Notes: a model not told the origin generated them from the letters alone. Shown: positions 16,464 to 26,921, counted from the stretch's first letter. The stretch is 64,000 bases of DNA from Marivibrio sp040218065 (GCF_040218065.1 NZ_JAVJQE010000013.1:496001-560000), one strand, 5' to 3'. A program made the numbers and translations.

Positions 16464-17108
16464 ATGACCTTTTCCCTGATGCGCCCGCGCCGGCTCGCCG
16501 CCGTTGCGCTGGCGATCCTGACGCTCGCCGCCGCGCCGGCTCAGGCGCTCGACTCCCAGCAGGCCGAGCAGGCCCGCGCGGTGGTCACGCAGCTGGCCGA
16601 CGATCTCTCGACCTTGGCGAGCAGGTCCGCGGACCTGTCGCGCGCCGAGTCCGTGGAGGCGGCCCGCGACATCCTGCGCGACAGCTTCGACCTTGAGCGC
16701 ATCGCCGCCGCGACGGTCGGCGCCAGCCGGTTCGAGAAGTGGACTGAGGATCAACGGGCCGACTATGTGGACGCTTTCATCCGCTATACGCTGGCGAGCC
16801 AGACCGGCGCGCTGACCCGATACGAGCAGGAAAAGCTCGCGATCGAGTCCGTGCAGGAAGGCCCCAGCGGCTTGGTCATGGTGCGCACGACCTACAGCGG
16901 CGCGGACGGCGCCTCGACCGTGGACTTCATGCTGGCGCGCAACGCCGAGCGACGCTTCCAGATCGTCGATCTGGTGGTCGACGGCGCGGTCAGCCAATTG
17001 CAGCTGCGCCGGGCCGAGTTCGGCTCGGTGCTGAAATCAAAGGGGTATGACGGTCTGCTGGCGATCCTGCGCGAGAAGACCGAGAAGCTGCTCGCCAAGC
17101 AGAGCTGA
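16464..17108 (+). CDS. MlaC/Ttg2D-family periplasmic phospholipid-binding protein (HpnM-like)
   Basis: 214 residues from ATG at 16464. A signal peptide (RRLAAVALAILTLAAAPAQA) is followed by a helical MlaC domain with SFDLERIAAATVG, ADYVDAFIRYTLASQ and the strand VDFMLARNAERRFQIVDLVVDGA. It shuttles lipids between membranes. Divergent from the RND exporter across 254 bp, the same pairing seen in hopanoid loci as hpnM-hpnN. It is followed 31 bp later by an integral membrane protein gene. Confidence 0.85.
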   Translation: MTFSLMRPRRLAAVALAILTLAAAPAQALDSQQAEQARAVVTQLADDLSTLASRSADLSRAESVEAARDILRDSFDLERIAAATVGASRFEKWTEDQRADYVDAFIRYTLASQTGALTRYEQEKLAIESVQEGPSGLVMVRTTYSGADGASTVDFMLARNAERRFQIVDLVVDGAVSQLQLRRAEFGSVLKSKGYDGLLAILREKTEKLLAKQS

Positions 17109-17139
17109 CGGCGCGCGGCGGAAGCGAGGGAGCGACGGC

Positions 17140-17985
17140 GTGCGGACGAGCTATCGAACGGTGAGCGCGGCGGGCGGCCTTCTGCTCGCGGCCGCGCTGA
17201 TCGCGCTCGCCCTGCCGGTCGAGGACGCGAGCGTCGATCGCTTCGCCCGTTGGCTGGAGCCGACGAACCAGTACTACGACGCATTTCGAATTGAAATTTC
17301 GATCGCGATTCTCGGACTTTTTCTGCTCTGGGCCGGGCCGGCGCTGCATCGACTTCATCCCGATCCCGCCGCCCTGCCCCGCTGGCGTTGGCGCCCGCAT
17401 GTCGTCTTCGGGCTGATCGCCTTTCCCGCTTTCTGGATCGGCCATCACGGGCTGCTCGGCAAGCCGGACTGGATCTGGGCCGAAGACGGGCCGATGGAAT
17501 ATCTGACGGTCGCGCTATTGGTCGTCTCCGGCGGCTTGGCGCTGGCGGCTTGGCGGCGCGATCGCGCCCGGCTCGACAAGGCCGAGCGGGTTCTATTGTG
17601 GACCTTCGCGCTCAGCCTGTTCTTCCTCGCGGCGGAGGAGGTCAGTTGGGGCCAGCGCATCCTCGACATCGAAACGCCGCCGGCGCTCGCCGAAAAGAAC
17701 GTCCAGGGCGAGATCAATCTGCACAATCTGACGGTCGGATGGAACGAGGTCTTTCGGATGCTGATCGCCTGCCTTCTGTCCGCGCTGATCTGGCTCAATG
17801 AGGACGACCGCATCCCGGGCCTGCGCGGGCGCCTCCAGACGCTGAAGCCGCCGCGGGGCTGGTTCTTCTGGCTGCCGGTCCTGCTGATCCCCGCGCACCT
17901 TTACGACGAGCTGTTCGAGCAGGTGGTCTCTTTCGCGATCCTGTCTTATGCGCTGCTGCTGGTTCGACGACCGCGCCATTCTTGA
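17140..17985 (+). CDS. integral membrane protein of unknown function
   Basis: 281 residues from GTG at 17140, supported by GAGGGAG seven bases upstream. There are about seven hydrophobic segments. A conserved-looking loop AAEEVSWGQRILDIETPP followed by N-QGEINLHNL is rich in acidic and His residues and recalls an uncharacterised membrane family, but I cannot name it. It lies between the MlaC-like gene and an MFS transporter on the same strand. Role unknown. Confidence 0.65.
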   Translation: MRTSYRTVSAAGGLLLAAALIALALPVEDASVDRFARWLEPTNQYYDAFRIEISIAILGLFLLWAGPALHRLHPDPAALPRWRWRPHVVFGLIAFPAFWIGHHGLLGKPDWIWAEDGPMEYLTVALLVVSGGLALAAWRRDRARLDKAERVLLWTFALSLFFLAAEEVSWGQRILDIETPPALAEKNVQGEINLHNLTVGWNEVFRMLIACLLSALIWLNEDDRIPGLRGRLQTLKPPRGWFFWLPVLLIPAHLYDELFEQVVSFAILSYALLLVRRPRHS

Positions 17986-18057
17986 CCCACTGTCACAGGA
18001 ATTAACGCAAGCCGGGTCTTTTACGCCGCTCCGGACCGCGTACACTCTGCGGCTATC

Positions 18058-19344
18058 ATGACCCCGCGCTCAACAGGCTTCACCCGCACGCCCGCCGACC
18101 CCGGCTACCGCCCGTCGGCCCGGGCGTGGTTCGCCTTTCTGTTGGGCTGTTGCTTCTTCGGTTACGCCTTCCTGCAACGCGTTGCGCCCAGCGTCATGAC
18201 GGACGAGCTGATGCGCGCCTTCTCGGTCGGCGGCGCGGCGTTGGGCTCGTTGTCGGCCTTCTATTTCTACGCCTATGCGGGCATGCAGCTGCCGGTCGGA
18301 CTGCTGATCGATCGCTACGGGCCGCGCCGGCTGATGGCGGGGGCGATGGCCTTGTGCACGATCGGCTCGGTCGTGTTTGCGATCAGCGACTCGCTGGCGC
18401 TCGCCTCGCTGGGCCGGGCGCTGATCGGCGGCGCGGTCGCCTTCGGTTATGTCGGGGCGATGACGATCGCGGCGCATTGGTTCCCGGCGACCCGCTTCTC
18501 GCTGCTGGTGGGAATCCTGCAGGCGGTCGGCATGGCGGGGGCCGTCGCCGGACAGGCGCCGCTGCGCCTTGTGGTCGACGTCGCGGGCTGGCGCGAGACG
18601 TTGATGATGGTCGGCGCGCTGGCGGCCGTGCTCGCGACGGCGCTGTTCCTCGTGCTGCGCGACCGGCCGGACAAGCGCAAGGTCGGCGGCGGCGTCATGG
18701 CCGGGATCGGGCATGTGCTGCGCCGGCGCGACACCTGGGCCAATGCGGTCGCGGGCTTGAGTCTGAGCGCGCCGATGCTCGCATTCTCCGGCCTTTGGGC
18801 GGTGCCGTGGCTCACCCAGGTGCACGGCTACAGCAAGGCGGAGGCGGCGGCGACCGCCTCCCTGGTCTTCATCGGCTGGGGCGCTATGGCGCCGGTCTAC
18901 GGCTGGCTGACCGACCGGATCGGCCGGCGCAAGCCGCTGCTTTATCTCGGCTTCACGATCGCGGCCTCGGGCCTCAGCGGGTTAGTCTACTTGCCGACGC
19001 TGACGCCGACGATGATCTCGACGCTGACGCTGATGGTCGGGCTCGGCGGCTGCTCGATGGTCTTGAATTTCGCCCTGGTGCGGGAAACCAACCGGCCCGG
19101 CGACGCCGGCGCGGCGCTCGGTTTCGTCAATATGTGCGTGGTGGCCGCGGGCGCGATCTTCCAGCCGCTGCTCGGCTATCTGCTCGACCTTCGCTGGGAA
19201 GGCGCGATGATCGACGGCGCGCGGCTCTATTCCGAGGACGGCTATCGCCTCGCCTTCTCCGCGCTGATCGCAATGCTGGCCGCGGGCTTCGTCGCGACGC
19301 TGATCATGCGCGAGACGCGCTGCCGCCAACTGGTGGAGGATTGA
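18058..19344 (+). CDS. MFS transporter
   Basis: 428 residues from ATG at 18058 with twelve predicted helices. The MFS signature after helix 2 reads GLLIDRYGPRRLM, and its repeat after helix 8 reads GWLTDRIGRRKPLL. An Arg in helix 4 (LGRALIGGAVAFGYVGAM) is typical. The substrate cannot be read from sequence; the family resembles organic-acid/nitrate-type symporters only loosely. The downstream GNAT gene starts 5 bp after its stop and is likely co-transcribed. Confidence 0.85.
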   Translation: MTPRSTGFTRTPADPGYRPSARAWFAFLLGCCFFGYAFLQRVAPSVMTDELMRAFSVGGAALGSLSAFYFYAYAGMQLPVGLLIDRYGPRRLMAGAMALCTIGSVVFAISDSLALASLGRALIGGAVAFGYVGAMTIAAHWFPATRFSLLVGILQAVGMAGAVAGQAPLRLVVDVAGWRETLMMVGALAAVLATALFLVLRDRPDKRKVGGGVMAGIGHVLRRRDTWANAVAGLSLSAPMLAFSGLWAVPWLTQVHGYSKAEAAATASLVFIGWGAMAPVYGWLTDRIGRRKPLLYLGFTIAASGLSGLVYLPTLTPTMISTLTLMVGLGGCSMVLNFALVRETNRPGDAGAALGFVNMCVVAAGAIFQPLLGYLLDLRWEGAMIDGARLYSEDGYRLAFSALIAMLAAGFVATLIMRETRCRQLVED

Positions 19345-19349
19345 GGCGG

Positions 19350-19823
19350 ATGACGGTCGAAATCGCCGCGGAGAGCCCCGATCAAGGCGCGATCGGCTGC
19401 CTGATCCGAGAGAGCGACGCCTACTACGCGTCGCTCTACCCGCCCGAGCAGAACCACCTTCTGGACACGACCGAATTGAGCGCGCCCGGCGTCACCTTCC
19501 TGGTCGCGCGCTGCGACGGGGTCGTCGCCGGCTTCGGCGCGATCGCGGTGCGCGACGACGATGAGACGCCCGGCGCACGCTACGGAGAGATCAAGCGGAT
19601 GTACGTCGCCCCCGCCATGCGGGGCGCGGGCCTCGGTCGCAAGCTGTTGGAGGCGCTGGAGGCGCGCGCCCGCGCGCTCGATCTGCCGCGGCTGCTCCTC
19701 GAGACGGGCACGCTGCAGCCCGAGGCGCTCGCCCTCTACCGGACCGCGGGCTTCGAGGAGCGCGGCCCCTTCGCCGGCTATCCGGACGAGGGGTTCTCGT
19801 TGTTTTTCGAGAAGCGGCTTTAG
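19350..19823 (+). CDS. GNAT-family N-acetyltransferase
   Basis: 157 residues from ATG at 19350, starting five bases after the MFS stop, with GAGG upstream. The acetyl-CoA loop is V-P-x3-RGAGLGRKLL (APAMRGAGLGRKLLEALE), followed by LLLETGTLQPEALALYRTAGF. This subgroup often acetylates small amines. Coupling with the MFS gene suggests acetylation plus export or uptake of one compound, which is inference. Confidence 0.85.
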   Translation: MTVEIAAESPDQGAIGCLIRESDAYYASLYPPEQNHLLDTTELSAPGVTFLVARCDGVVAGFGAIAVRDDDETPGARYGEIKRMYVAPAMRGAGLGRKLLEALEARARALDLPRLLLETGTLQPEALALYRTAGFEERGPFAGYPDEGFSLFFEKRL

Positions 19824-19849
19824 GGCGCGCCGAGCGGCCTAGCGGATCA

Positions 19850-19966
19850 AAACGTCATCCCGTGCGCCCGTCAGGCCGACCCGGGATCTCGCAGATCGCC
19901 GCGTCGACCTTGAGAGTCCGGTTCACCGCTGCGCTGCGGCCGGGATGGCGTTGTTTCGAGCAAAAA
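19850..19966. repeat. intergenic REP-like element with GGGATCTCG / GTCATCCCG motifs
   Basis: GTCATCCCG (about 19854) and CCGGGATGGC (about 19940) are inverted around CCCGGGATCTCGCAG. Similar motifs recur at 58115-58200. This pattern is common in intergenic repeats of several alphaproteobacteria. It lies between the convergent GNAT and sufA genes. Confidence 0.45.
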
Positions 19967-19983
19967 AGGCGGAGAGAGCGCCC

Positions 19984-20331
19984 TCACGCCACCGAGAAGC
20001 TTTCCCCGCAGCCGCAGCGGGCGGTCTCGTTGGGATTGGTGAAGGTGAAGCCGCTTTTCAGCTTGTCCTCGGTGTAGTCGATCTCGGCGCCGACCAGGAA
20101 CATGGTCGCGGCCGGGTCGATCAGGATCTTGGCCCCGTCGATGTCGACCTCTTCCTCGAACTGCTTCTTCTCAGTCGCGTACTCGACCACGTAGGACATG
20201 CCCGAGCAGCCCTTGCTGGACACGCCCACGCGCAGGCCGATGACGCCGTCGCCGCCCTTCTCGACCAGCCGCCGCACCCGGTCGGCGGCGCGATCGGTCA
20301 GGCTCACCAGGGGTTTGTTGGGGTCGAACAT
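19984..20331 (-). CDS. sufA: SufA/IscA A-type Fe-S cluster carrier
   Basis: 115 residues. The HesB fold has the three ligand cysteines C42 (KGCSG) and C106-x-C108 (CGCGES). It carries clusters from the SUF scaffold to target proteins. It is the last gene of the minus-strand suf series, 49 bp after sufT. Confidence 0.93.
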   Translation of the reverse strand: MFDPNKPLVSLTDRAADRVRRLVEKGGDGVIGLRVGVSSKGCSGMSYVVEYATEKKQFEEEVDIDGAKILIDPAATMFLVGAEIDYTEDKLKSGFTFTNPNETARCGCGESFSVA

Positions 20332-20380
20332 CGTCTCACCATCCTCGCTAGAACCAGCTTAACCCTATATCAGGATGCGC

Positions 20381-20863
20381 TCAGAATAAATCCAGGGCGA
20401 GCTTCGCGTCCTCGCTCATCATGTCGGGGCGCCACGGCGGGCTCCAGGTCAGGGTCACCGTCACGACGCCGATGCCCTCCACGCCCGCGACAGCGTCGGC
20501 GACCTGCTGCGGCATCTCGCCGGCGACCGGACAGGCCGGCGCCGTCAGCGTCATGTCGATGTCCGCGTCGCCCTCGTCATTGACGTCGCAACGATAGATC
20601 AGCCCCAGATCGTAGATGTTCACCGGGATTTCCGGATCGTAGACGCTGCGCAACGCCGCCTCCACCGCCGCCGGCTCGGCGACGGCGGCGCCGTCCGGCA
20701 ACGGCTCGCCGGCTAGCGCCTGCGTGCCTTCCTCTGCGCCGGGACCCGCCCCCATCATGCCGAGATAAGGGTGCACCAGATCGGCGCCCGTCTCCGGCGC
20801 GCCGGGGGACTCGCCCCCGGGCGCCATCACGTCGCGGGTCTTCTCGTCGCTGTTCTCGCTCAT
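20381..20863 (-). CDS. sufT: SufT, MIP18/DUF59-family Fe-S maturation factor
   Basis: 160 residues from ATG at 20863, preceded by GAGGG. An acidic, Pro/Ala-rich N-terminal tail (about 60 residues) leads into the DUF59 domain: VYDPEIPVNIYDLGLIY, MTLTAPACPVA with the conserved Cys, and the TWSPPW motif. It assists Fe-S protein maturation under demand. It lies 30 bp downstream of sufS. Confidence 0.9.
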   Translation of the reverse strand: MSENSDEKTRDVMAPGGESPGAPETGADLVHPYLGMMGAGPGAEEGTQALAGEPLPDGAAVAEPAAVEAALRSVYDPEIPVNIYDLGLIYRCDVNDEGDADIDMTLTAPACPVAGEMPQQVADAVAGVEGIGVVTVTLTWSPPWRPDMMSEDAKLALDLF

Positions 20864-20893
20864 TGCGTCCCTCACGCCTCTTCCAACCGATCC

Positions 20894-22162
20894 TCAGCCG
20901 AAGATCTTGTTCACCTTCTCCAGCGCCTCGCCCAAGCGGTCGATCTCCGCGCGGGTGTTGTACATGCCCATCGAGGCGCGCGTCGTGCCGGCGACGCCCA
21001 TCCGGTGCATCAACGGCTCCGCGCAATGGTGCCCGGCGCGCACGGCCACGCCCTGCTGGTCGACGATGGTCGCGATATCGTGCGGATGCGCGCCGACCAT
21101 CGTGAAGGAGACGACGGCCGTCTTCTCCGGGGCCGTGCCGATGACCTTGAGGCCGTCGACCGCGGCCAGCCGCTGCATGGCGTAGGAGAGCAGATCGCGC
21201 TCATGCGCGCCGATCGCCTCCAGCCCGATCGACTGCACGTAGTCGATCGCCGCGCCGAGGCCGATCGCCTCGGTGATCGGCGGCGTGCCGGCCTCGAACT
21301 TCGCCGGCAGGTCGGCCCATTCGGATTTTTCGAACGTGACGGAGGAGATCATGTCCCCGCCGCCCAAGAACGGCGGCATGCGGTCAAGGAGATTCTCCCG
21401 CCCGTACAGCACGCCGATCCCGTTGGGGCCGTAAAGCTTGTGGCCGGTGAAGACGTAGAAGTCGCAGTCGAGGTCCTGAACGTCGACCGGCATGTGCATG
21501 ACCGCCTGGCTGCCGTCGAAAAGCACCCATGCGCCGGCGTCGTGCGCCGCCTCCACGATCTTCTTCGCAGGCGTCACCGTGCCCATCACGTTCGAGACGT
21601 GGGTCACGGCCACCAGCTTGACGCCGCCCTTCGCGAGGATCTTCCGGTAGGGCTCCATCAGGAATTCGCCCTCGTCGGAGACGGGCGCGACGACGAGCTC
21701 GACCCCGTGCGAGTCGCGCAGCATCTGCCAGGGCACGATGTTGGAGTGGTGCTCCATCTCCGAGATCACCACCTTGTCGCCGGCCTGCAATAGGCCGCGA
21801 CCCAGGCTGTGGGCGACGAGGTTCATCGCCTCGGTCGCGTTCTTGGCGAAGACGATCTCCGCCTCACTGCGGGCGTTGAGGAAGCGGCGCACCGTATCGC
21901 GCGCGCCCTCGTAGGCCGCCGTCGTGCGCTCCGAGAAATCGTATGCGCCGCGGTGGACGTTGGCGTAGCAGGTCTCAAAGCTCTCGCGCATCGCCTCGAT
22001 CACCGCGCGCGGCTTCTGCGCCGACGCCCCGTTATCAAGGAAACACAAGGGCTTGCCATGTACCTGCTGGCTCAAAATCGGGAAGTCGCGCCGAATCGCC
22101 TCGACGTCGTAGGCGTCGCTCGGCGCCGGATCCCGGATAATCGCGTCGGCCGTCGTGGTCAT
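20894..22162 (-). CDS. sufS: SufS, group II cysteine desulfurase
   Basis: 422 residues. The PLP-binding Lys is in FTGHKLYGP, the catalytic Cys in AGHHCAEP, and the N-terminus has YDVEAIRRDFPILSQ. It takes sulfur from cysteine for the SufBCD scaffold. Its ATG overlaps the sufD stop (ATGA at 22159-22162), so the two are translationally coupled. No SufE or SufU partner gene is visible in the window. Confidence 0.96.
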   Translation of the reverse strand: MTTTADAIIRDPAPSDAYDVEAIRRDFPILSQQVHGKPLCFLDNGASAQKPRAVIEAMRESFETCYANVHRGAYDFSERTTAAYEGARDTVRRFLNARSEAEIVFAKNATEAMNLVAHSLGRGLLQAGDKVVISEMEHHSNIVPWQMLRDSHGVELVVAPVSDEGEFLMEPYRKILAKGGVKLVAVTHVSNVMGTVTPAKKIVEAAHDAGAWVLFDGSQAVMHMPVDVQDLDCDFYVFTGHKLYGPNGIGVLYGRENLLDRMPPFLGGGDMISSVTFEKSEWADLPAKFEAGTPPITEAIGLGAAIDYVQSIGLEAIGAHERDLLSYAMQRLAAVDGLKVIGTAPEKTAVVSFTMVGAHPHDIATIVDQQGVAVRAGHHCAEPLMHRMGVAGTTRASMGMYNTRAEIDRLGEALEKVNKIFG

Positions 22163-23469
22163 GCGCCGATGCCCTCCATATCGCTCAATTTCGCGGCCAG
22201 CGCGGCGCGCAGCGCCTCGCGCGCGGCCTCGTCCGTCACCGCTTCGACGCTGTCCAGCATGAAGGCCTCGATCAGCATCGCGCGCGCCTGATTCTCCGGA
22301 ACGCCGCGAGCGCGCAGGTAGAACAGCTGGTCGCGGTCCAGATCGCCGGCGGTCGCGCCGTGCGCGCAGGCGACGTCGTCGGCGTAGATCTCCAGCTCCG
22401 GTTTGGCGTCGACCTCCGCGCCGTCGGCCAGCAGAAGCGCCTTGTGCAATTGGTGCGCATCGGTCTGCTGGGCCGCGCGCTGCACCCGGGTTTTTGCCTG
22501 GAAAACCCCGCGAGCGCGATGGTCCAGCACGCCCTTGAAGGTCTCCGCGCTCACGGTCGCCGGGGCGGCGTGGTCGGTGTAGAGCGTGTTGTCGACAAGG
22601 CGCTCGCCGTCGCCCAGATAGGCGCCGTTGATCGTAAGCGACGCCGCTTCGCCCGCCAGCAGGGCGCGCACTTCGCGCCGGGCCAGCGCCGCGCCCAGCT
22701 GCAACACGAAGCCGTCATAGACCGCGCGCTCGTCCAGCCGGATCGCAGTGGAGGCGATGTGGTAGGAGTCCGTCCGCTCGTGCTGCAGGACGTAATGGCC
22801 GAGCCGCGCGTCGGCGCCGACGGCGATCTCACTGACGCTGTTGGAGAAGGTGGCGCCCACGCCGGCGCCGACATGGCTCTCCAGGACGCTAAGCGACGCC
22901 CCCTCGCCGACCGACAGCACGAGGCGCGGCAGGCAGGCGGCGGCCGACTCGCTCGCGTCGTTCTGGGCCAGAAAAATCAGATGAAGCGGCGCCTCGACGC
23001 GCGCGCCGGGGGCGACGTCGATCATCCAGCCGTCTTCCAGGGCGGCCGTGTTGAGGGCGGCGAGCGGCGCGTCGGTGAACCCCGCGTCCAGCGTCAGCCG
23101 ATCGGCGACGCTTTCATCTTCCGCCTGGATGGCGGCGGCGATGGAGCGTACGCGTACGCCCTCCGGAAGCGCGTCCAGCTGGGACAGGCTGGGCGAGACG
23201 CGTCCGTTCACCAGCACCAGGCGCACGCCCTCGCCGCTCAGGACGTGGTCGGGCAGGCGCGGCGCGTCGACGGTGTGCGCCTCAGCAAAGCCGAGCCGGC
23301 GCAAGCCGCGCAGGTCGGTGAACTTCCAGCGCTCGACATGACGCGTCGGCAGGCCGGCGGAATCGTAGGCCTCCGCCGCCTGAACGCGCAGCTTGGCCAG
23401 CGCGTCGCGCCGCTCGGCGGCGGCTCGCACCGTGTCGCGGAAGGGGTCGACTGTCTCTTGATCGCTCAT
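22159..23469 (-). CDS. sufD: SufD, Fe-S scaffold component
   Basis: 436 residues from ATG at 23469; an in-frame TTG three codons upstream is less likely. SufD features are RHVERWKFTDLRGL near the start, the beta-helix core, and a C-terminal VDAKPELEIYADDV--AHGAT-G segment with the His implicated in cluster assembly. It works with SufB and SufC. It lies 30 bp after sufC and overlaps sufS by four bases. Confidence 0.95.
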   Translation of the reverse strand: MSDQETVDPFRDTVRAAAERRDALAKLRVQAAEAYDSAGLPTRHVERWKFTDLRGLRRLGFAEAHTVDAPRLPDHVLSGEGVRLVLVNGRVSPSLSQLDALPEGVRVRSIAAAIQAEDESVADRLTLDAGFTDAPLAALNTAALEDGWMIDVAPGARVEAPLHLIFLAQNDASESAAACLPRLVLSVGEGASLSVLESHVGAGVGATFSNSVSEIAVGADARLGHYVLQHERTDSYHIASTAIRLDERAVYDGFVLQLGAALARREVRALLAGEAASLTINGAYLGDGERLVDNTLYTDHAAPATVSAETFKGVLDHRARGVFQAKTRVQRAAQQTDAHQLHKALLLADGAEVDAKPELEIYADDVACAHGATAGDLDRDQLFYLRARGVPENQARAMLIEAFMLDSVEAVTDEAAREALRAALAAKLSDMEGIGA

Positions 23470-23499
23470 CGCGCTCAACTTTGCTCCATACCCTCAGGC

Positions 23500-24252
23500 T
23501 CAGGCCGCGTCGACAAAGTCGGCGTAGCCGTTCTTCTCCAGTTCGAGCGCCAGCTCCTTGCCGCCCGAAGACACGATCCGCCCCTTCGAGAGCACATGGA
23601 CGTGATCCGGCACGATGTAATCCAGCAGGCGCTGGTAATGGGTGATGACGACGAACGCGCGCTCCGGGCTGCGCAGCTTGTTGACGCCGTCCGCGACGAT
23701 CTTCAGCGCGTCGATGTCGAGGCCTGAATCCGTCTCGTCCAGGATCGCGAGCCGCGGCTCCAGCACCGCCATCTGCAGCGTCTCGTTGCGCTTCTTCTCG
23801 CCGCCGGAGAAGCCGACATTGACCGGGCGCTTCAACATCTCGTCGGACATGTTGAGCTCCTTCGCCTTGGCGCGCAGTTGCTTGACGAAGGCCATGGCGT
23901 CCAGCTCGTCCTCGCCGTGATACTTCCGCTTTGCGTTGAGGGCGTGCTTCAGAAACGTGGTGCCGCCGACGCCCGGCAGTTCGACCGGGTATTGGAAAGC
24001 CAGGAACAGCCCTTCGCAGGCGCGCTCTTCCGGGGCCATCTCCATCAGGTCCTTGCCGTCGAAGAGGACGCCGCCCTGCGTGGGCTCATAGCCCTCACGA
24101 CCGGCCAGCGCATAGCTCAACGTCGATTTGCCGGAGCCGTTGGGACCCATGATCGCATGCACCTCGCCCGGATTCACGGTGAGGTCGATGCCTTTGAGAA
24201 TCTCCTGGCCGCCGACTTCCGCGTGCAGGTTCTTGATCTCCAGTAGCGCCAT
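23500..24252 (-). CDS. sufC: SufC, ATPase of the SufBCD complex
   Basis: 250 residues. Walker A is GPNGSGKST, the signature is GFSGGEKKR, Walker B is LAILDETDSGLD and the H-loop is VVITHYQRLL. It energises the SufBD scaffold rather than transport. It lies between sufB (154 bp upstream) and sufD. Confidence 0.97.
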   Translation of the reverse strand: MALLEIKNLHAEVGGQEILKGIDLTVNPGEVHAIMGPNGSGKSTLSYALAGREGYEPTQGGVLFDGKDLMEMAPEERACEGLFLAFQYPVELPGVGGTTFLKHALNAKRKYHGEDELDAMAFVKQLRAKAKELNMSDEMLKRPVNVGFSGGEKKRNETLQMAVLEPRLAILDETDSGLDIDALKIVADGVNKLRSPERAFVVITHYQRLLDYIVPDHVHVLSKGRIVSSGGKELALELEKNGYADFVDAA

Positions 24253-24406
24253 GTCTTCCGTCTCTGCTTTCTCAACCCCACCTCGTGAGAAGGCGCTTGG
24301 CGCCTCCTCTGGGTGAGCGTTTCGTTCATGTCCCCGCCCCGCGACCTTATCCCGAGCAGCCGCTCTGAGGCCGCGTCTCGAAGGAGGCGTGGGCGCCGTC
24401 GCTCCG

Positions 24407-25873
<1,467 letters not shown>

Positions 25874-25906
25874 CGTCCCTTACCCTTCGCTAGCGCCTGA
25901 ACTCGT

Positions 25907-26386
25907 TTACGCGTCCGCCGGCGCGGGGGCCGCGTCTTCGGCCTCCTCACGCTTCCGGCCGAAATTGATCGCCGCTTCCGTCTGCGCCGCCGTGAGATCG
26001 GCGAGGCTTACGGAATCGAGCGCGCCTTTGACCGCCTCGTTCACCCGCTGCCAGTGCCCGCTGATCGGGCACAGGCTCTCCACCGCGCAGTTGTCGTCCG
26101 AGCCGTCGACGCAGGCCGTCAGAGCGACCGGCCCGTCGAGCGCGGTGATGATCTCGGTGACCGTCACCTCAGCCGGCGCGCGCTCCAGGCTGTACCCGCC
26201 CTGCGCGCCCCGGTGCGAGACGATCAGCCCGCCGCGGCTCAACAGCTTGAGCGTCTTCGCGACGGTCGGCTGCGGCAGGCTCGTGCGCTCGGCGAGCTCG
26301 ACGGCGGTCACGACCGTGCCCGGTTCGCGCGCCATGCGGCTCAGCACCACCACCCCGTAATCCGCCATCCGGCTCAGCTTGAACAT
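25907..26386 (-). CDS. Rrf2-family regulator of the SUF operon
   Basis: 159 residues. The winged helix has LPQPTVAKTLKLLSRGGLI and RGAQGGYSL. The cluster-binding cysteines are C92, C100 and C106, the spacing of SUF-type Rrf2 regulators. The first residues MFKLSRMADYG are typical of this group. As first gene of the suf series it probably senses Fe-S status and autoregulates through the palindrome 50 bp upstream. It is distinct from the IscR-like gene at 31.3 kb. Confidence 0.92.
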   Translation of the reverse strand: MFKLSRMADYGVVVLSRMAREPGTVVTAVELAERTSLPQPTVAKTLKLLSRGGLIVSHRGAQGGYSLERAPAEVTVTEIITALDGPVALTACVDGSDDNCAVESLCPISGHWQRVNEAVKGALDSVSLADLTAAQTEAAINFGRKREEAEDAAPAPADA

Positions 26387-26404
26387 GCGGGCCTCTCGCC
26401 TGCT

Positions 26405-26451
26405 AACGCCTTCAATTGCGAGGCGTTCTCAAATCAGGACCAAATTCGTCC
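26405..26451. promoter_or_regulatory. candidate Rrf2 operator upstream of the suf operon
   Basis: GGAC-CAAATTC-GTCC (26437-26451) is a palindrome in an AT-rich patch about 50 bp before the regulator start. A second inverted repeat AACGCC/GGCGTT (26405-26410 and 26422-26427) lies nearer the start codon. Either could bind the regulator; the assignment is positional. Confidence 0.4.
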
Positions 26452-26581
26452 TCTTTCACACACTATGTAGCAAGCGACGGCGGAAAGGCAAGCGAGAATG
26501 GCGCGAGATCGCCGCCCGGTCGACGAGATCGCCGGCTCGAGCCCCGGGTGACGCGTCCGGCGAAGGCGGGCGCATCATCCC

Positions 26582-26608
26582 GTCGGCCCGGACCTGTTCC
26601 GGGCCGAC
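26582..26608. terminator. perfect 10-bp inverted repeat between the suf regulator and a small gene
   Basis: GTCGGCCCGG, a 7-base spacer, then CCGGGCCGAC. There is no T run on either strand, so it may be a Rho-type or stem-loop mRNA end, or part of an intergenic repeat. The rest of 26472-26706 shows no gene. Confidence 0.35.
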
Positions 26609-26706
26609 ACGCAGCAGGCGCAGACGGAGCGGACCGCCGTTCCCCCGAAACGAGCCCGGGGCGGCAAATGCTGCCGGAGGATCCGCCCCCCGCCCGCCCC
26701 CGCCTC

Positions 26707-26910
26707 CTACCCCTCCCGCACCCAGCGCCGCAGCACGCGGGCGAGGCTTTCGGGGTCGCGCTCCATTTGGCGGGCGATGCGCTCCAGCGCCTCTTCCATC
26801 CGGCGGCTCTTCAGCGCGCCGCGGGCGTAGGCGCGCTCGATCGCCTGCGGATCGATGGCGGCGGGCTCGCGTCCCGGCGGGAGGCCGCTCTGTCCGGGCG
26901 CACGCGCCAT
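26707..26910 (-). CDS. small hypothetical protein downstream of gdhA
   Basis: 67 residues from ATG at 26910. The N-terminus is basic and Pro-rich; the rest is strongly helical and amphipathic (MEEALERIARQMERDPESLARVLRRWVREG). It follows gdhA by 11 bp on the same strand, so co-transcription is likely. Not recognised. Its C-terminal helix faintly recalls the end of flagellar FliF but is too short to claim. Confidence 0.5.
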   Translation of the reverse strand: MARAPGQSGLPPGREPAAIDPQAIERAYARGALKSRRMEEALERIARQMERDPESLARVLRRWVREG

Positions 26911-26921
26911 GAATTTTCGCC

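Noticed and set aside
22360..23727. 455-residue plus-strand frame opposite sufD and sufC
   Set aside because: Shadow of real suf genes in a high-GC genome; no domain signal.
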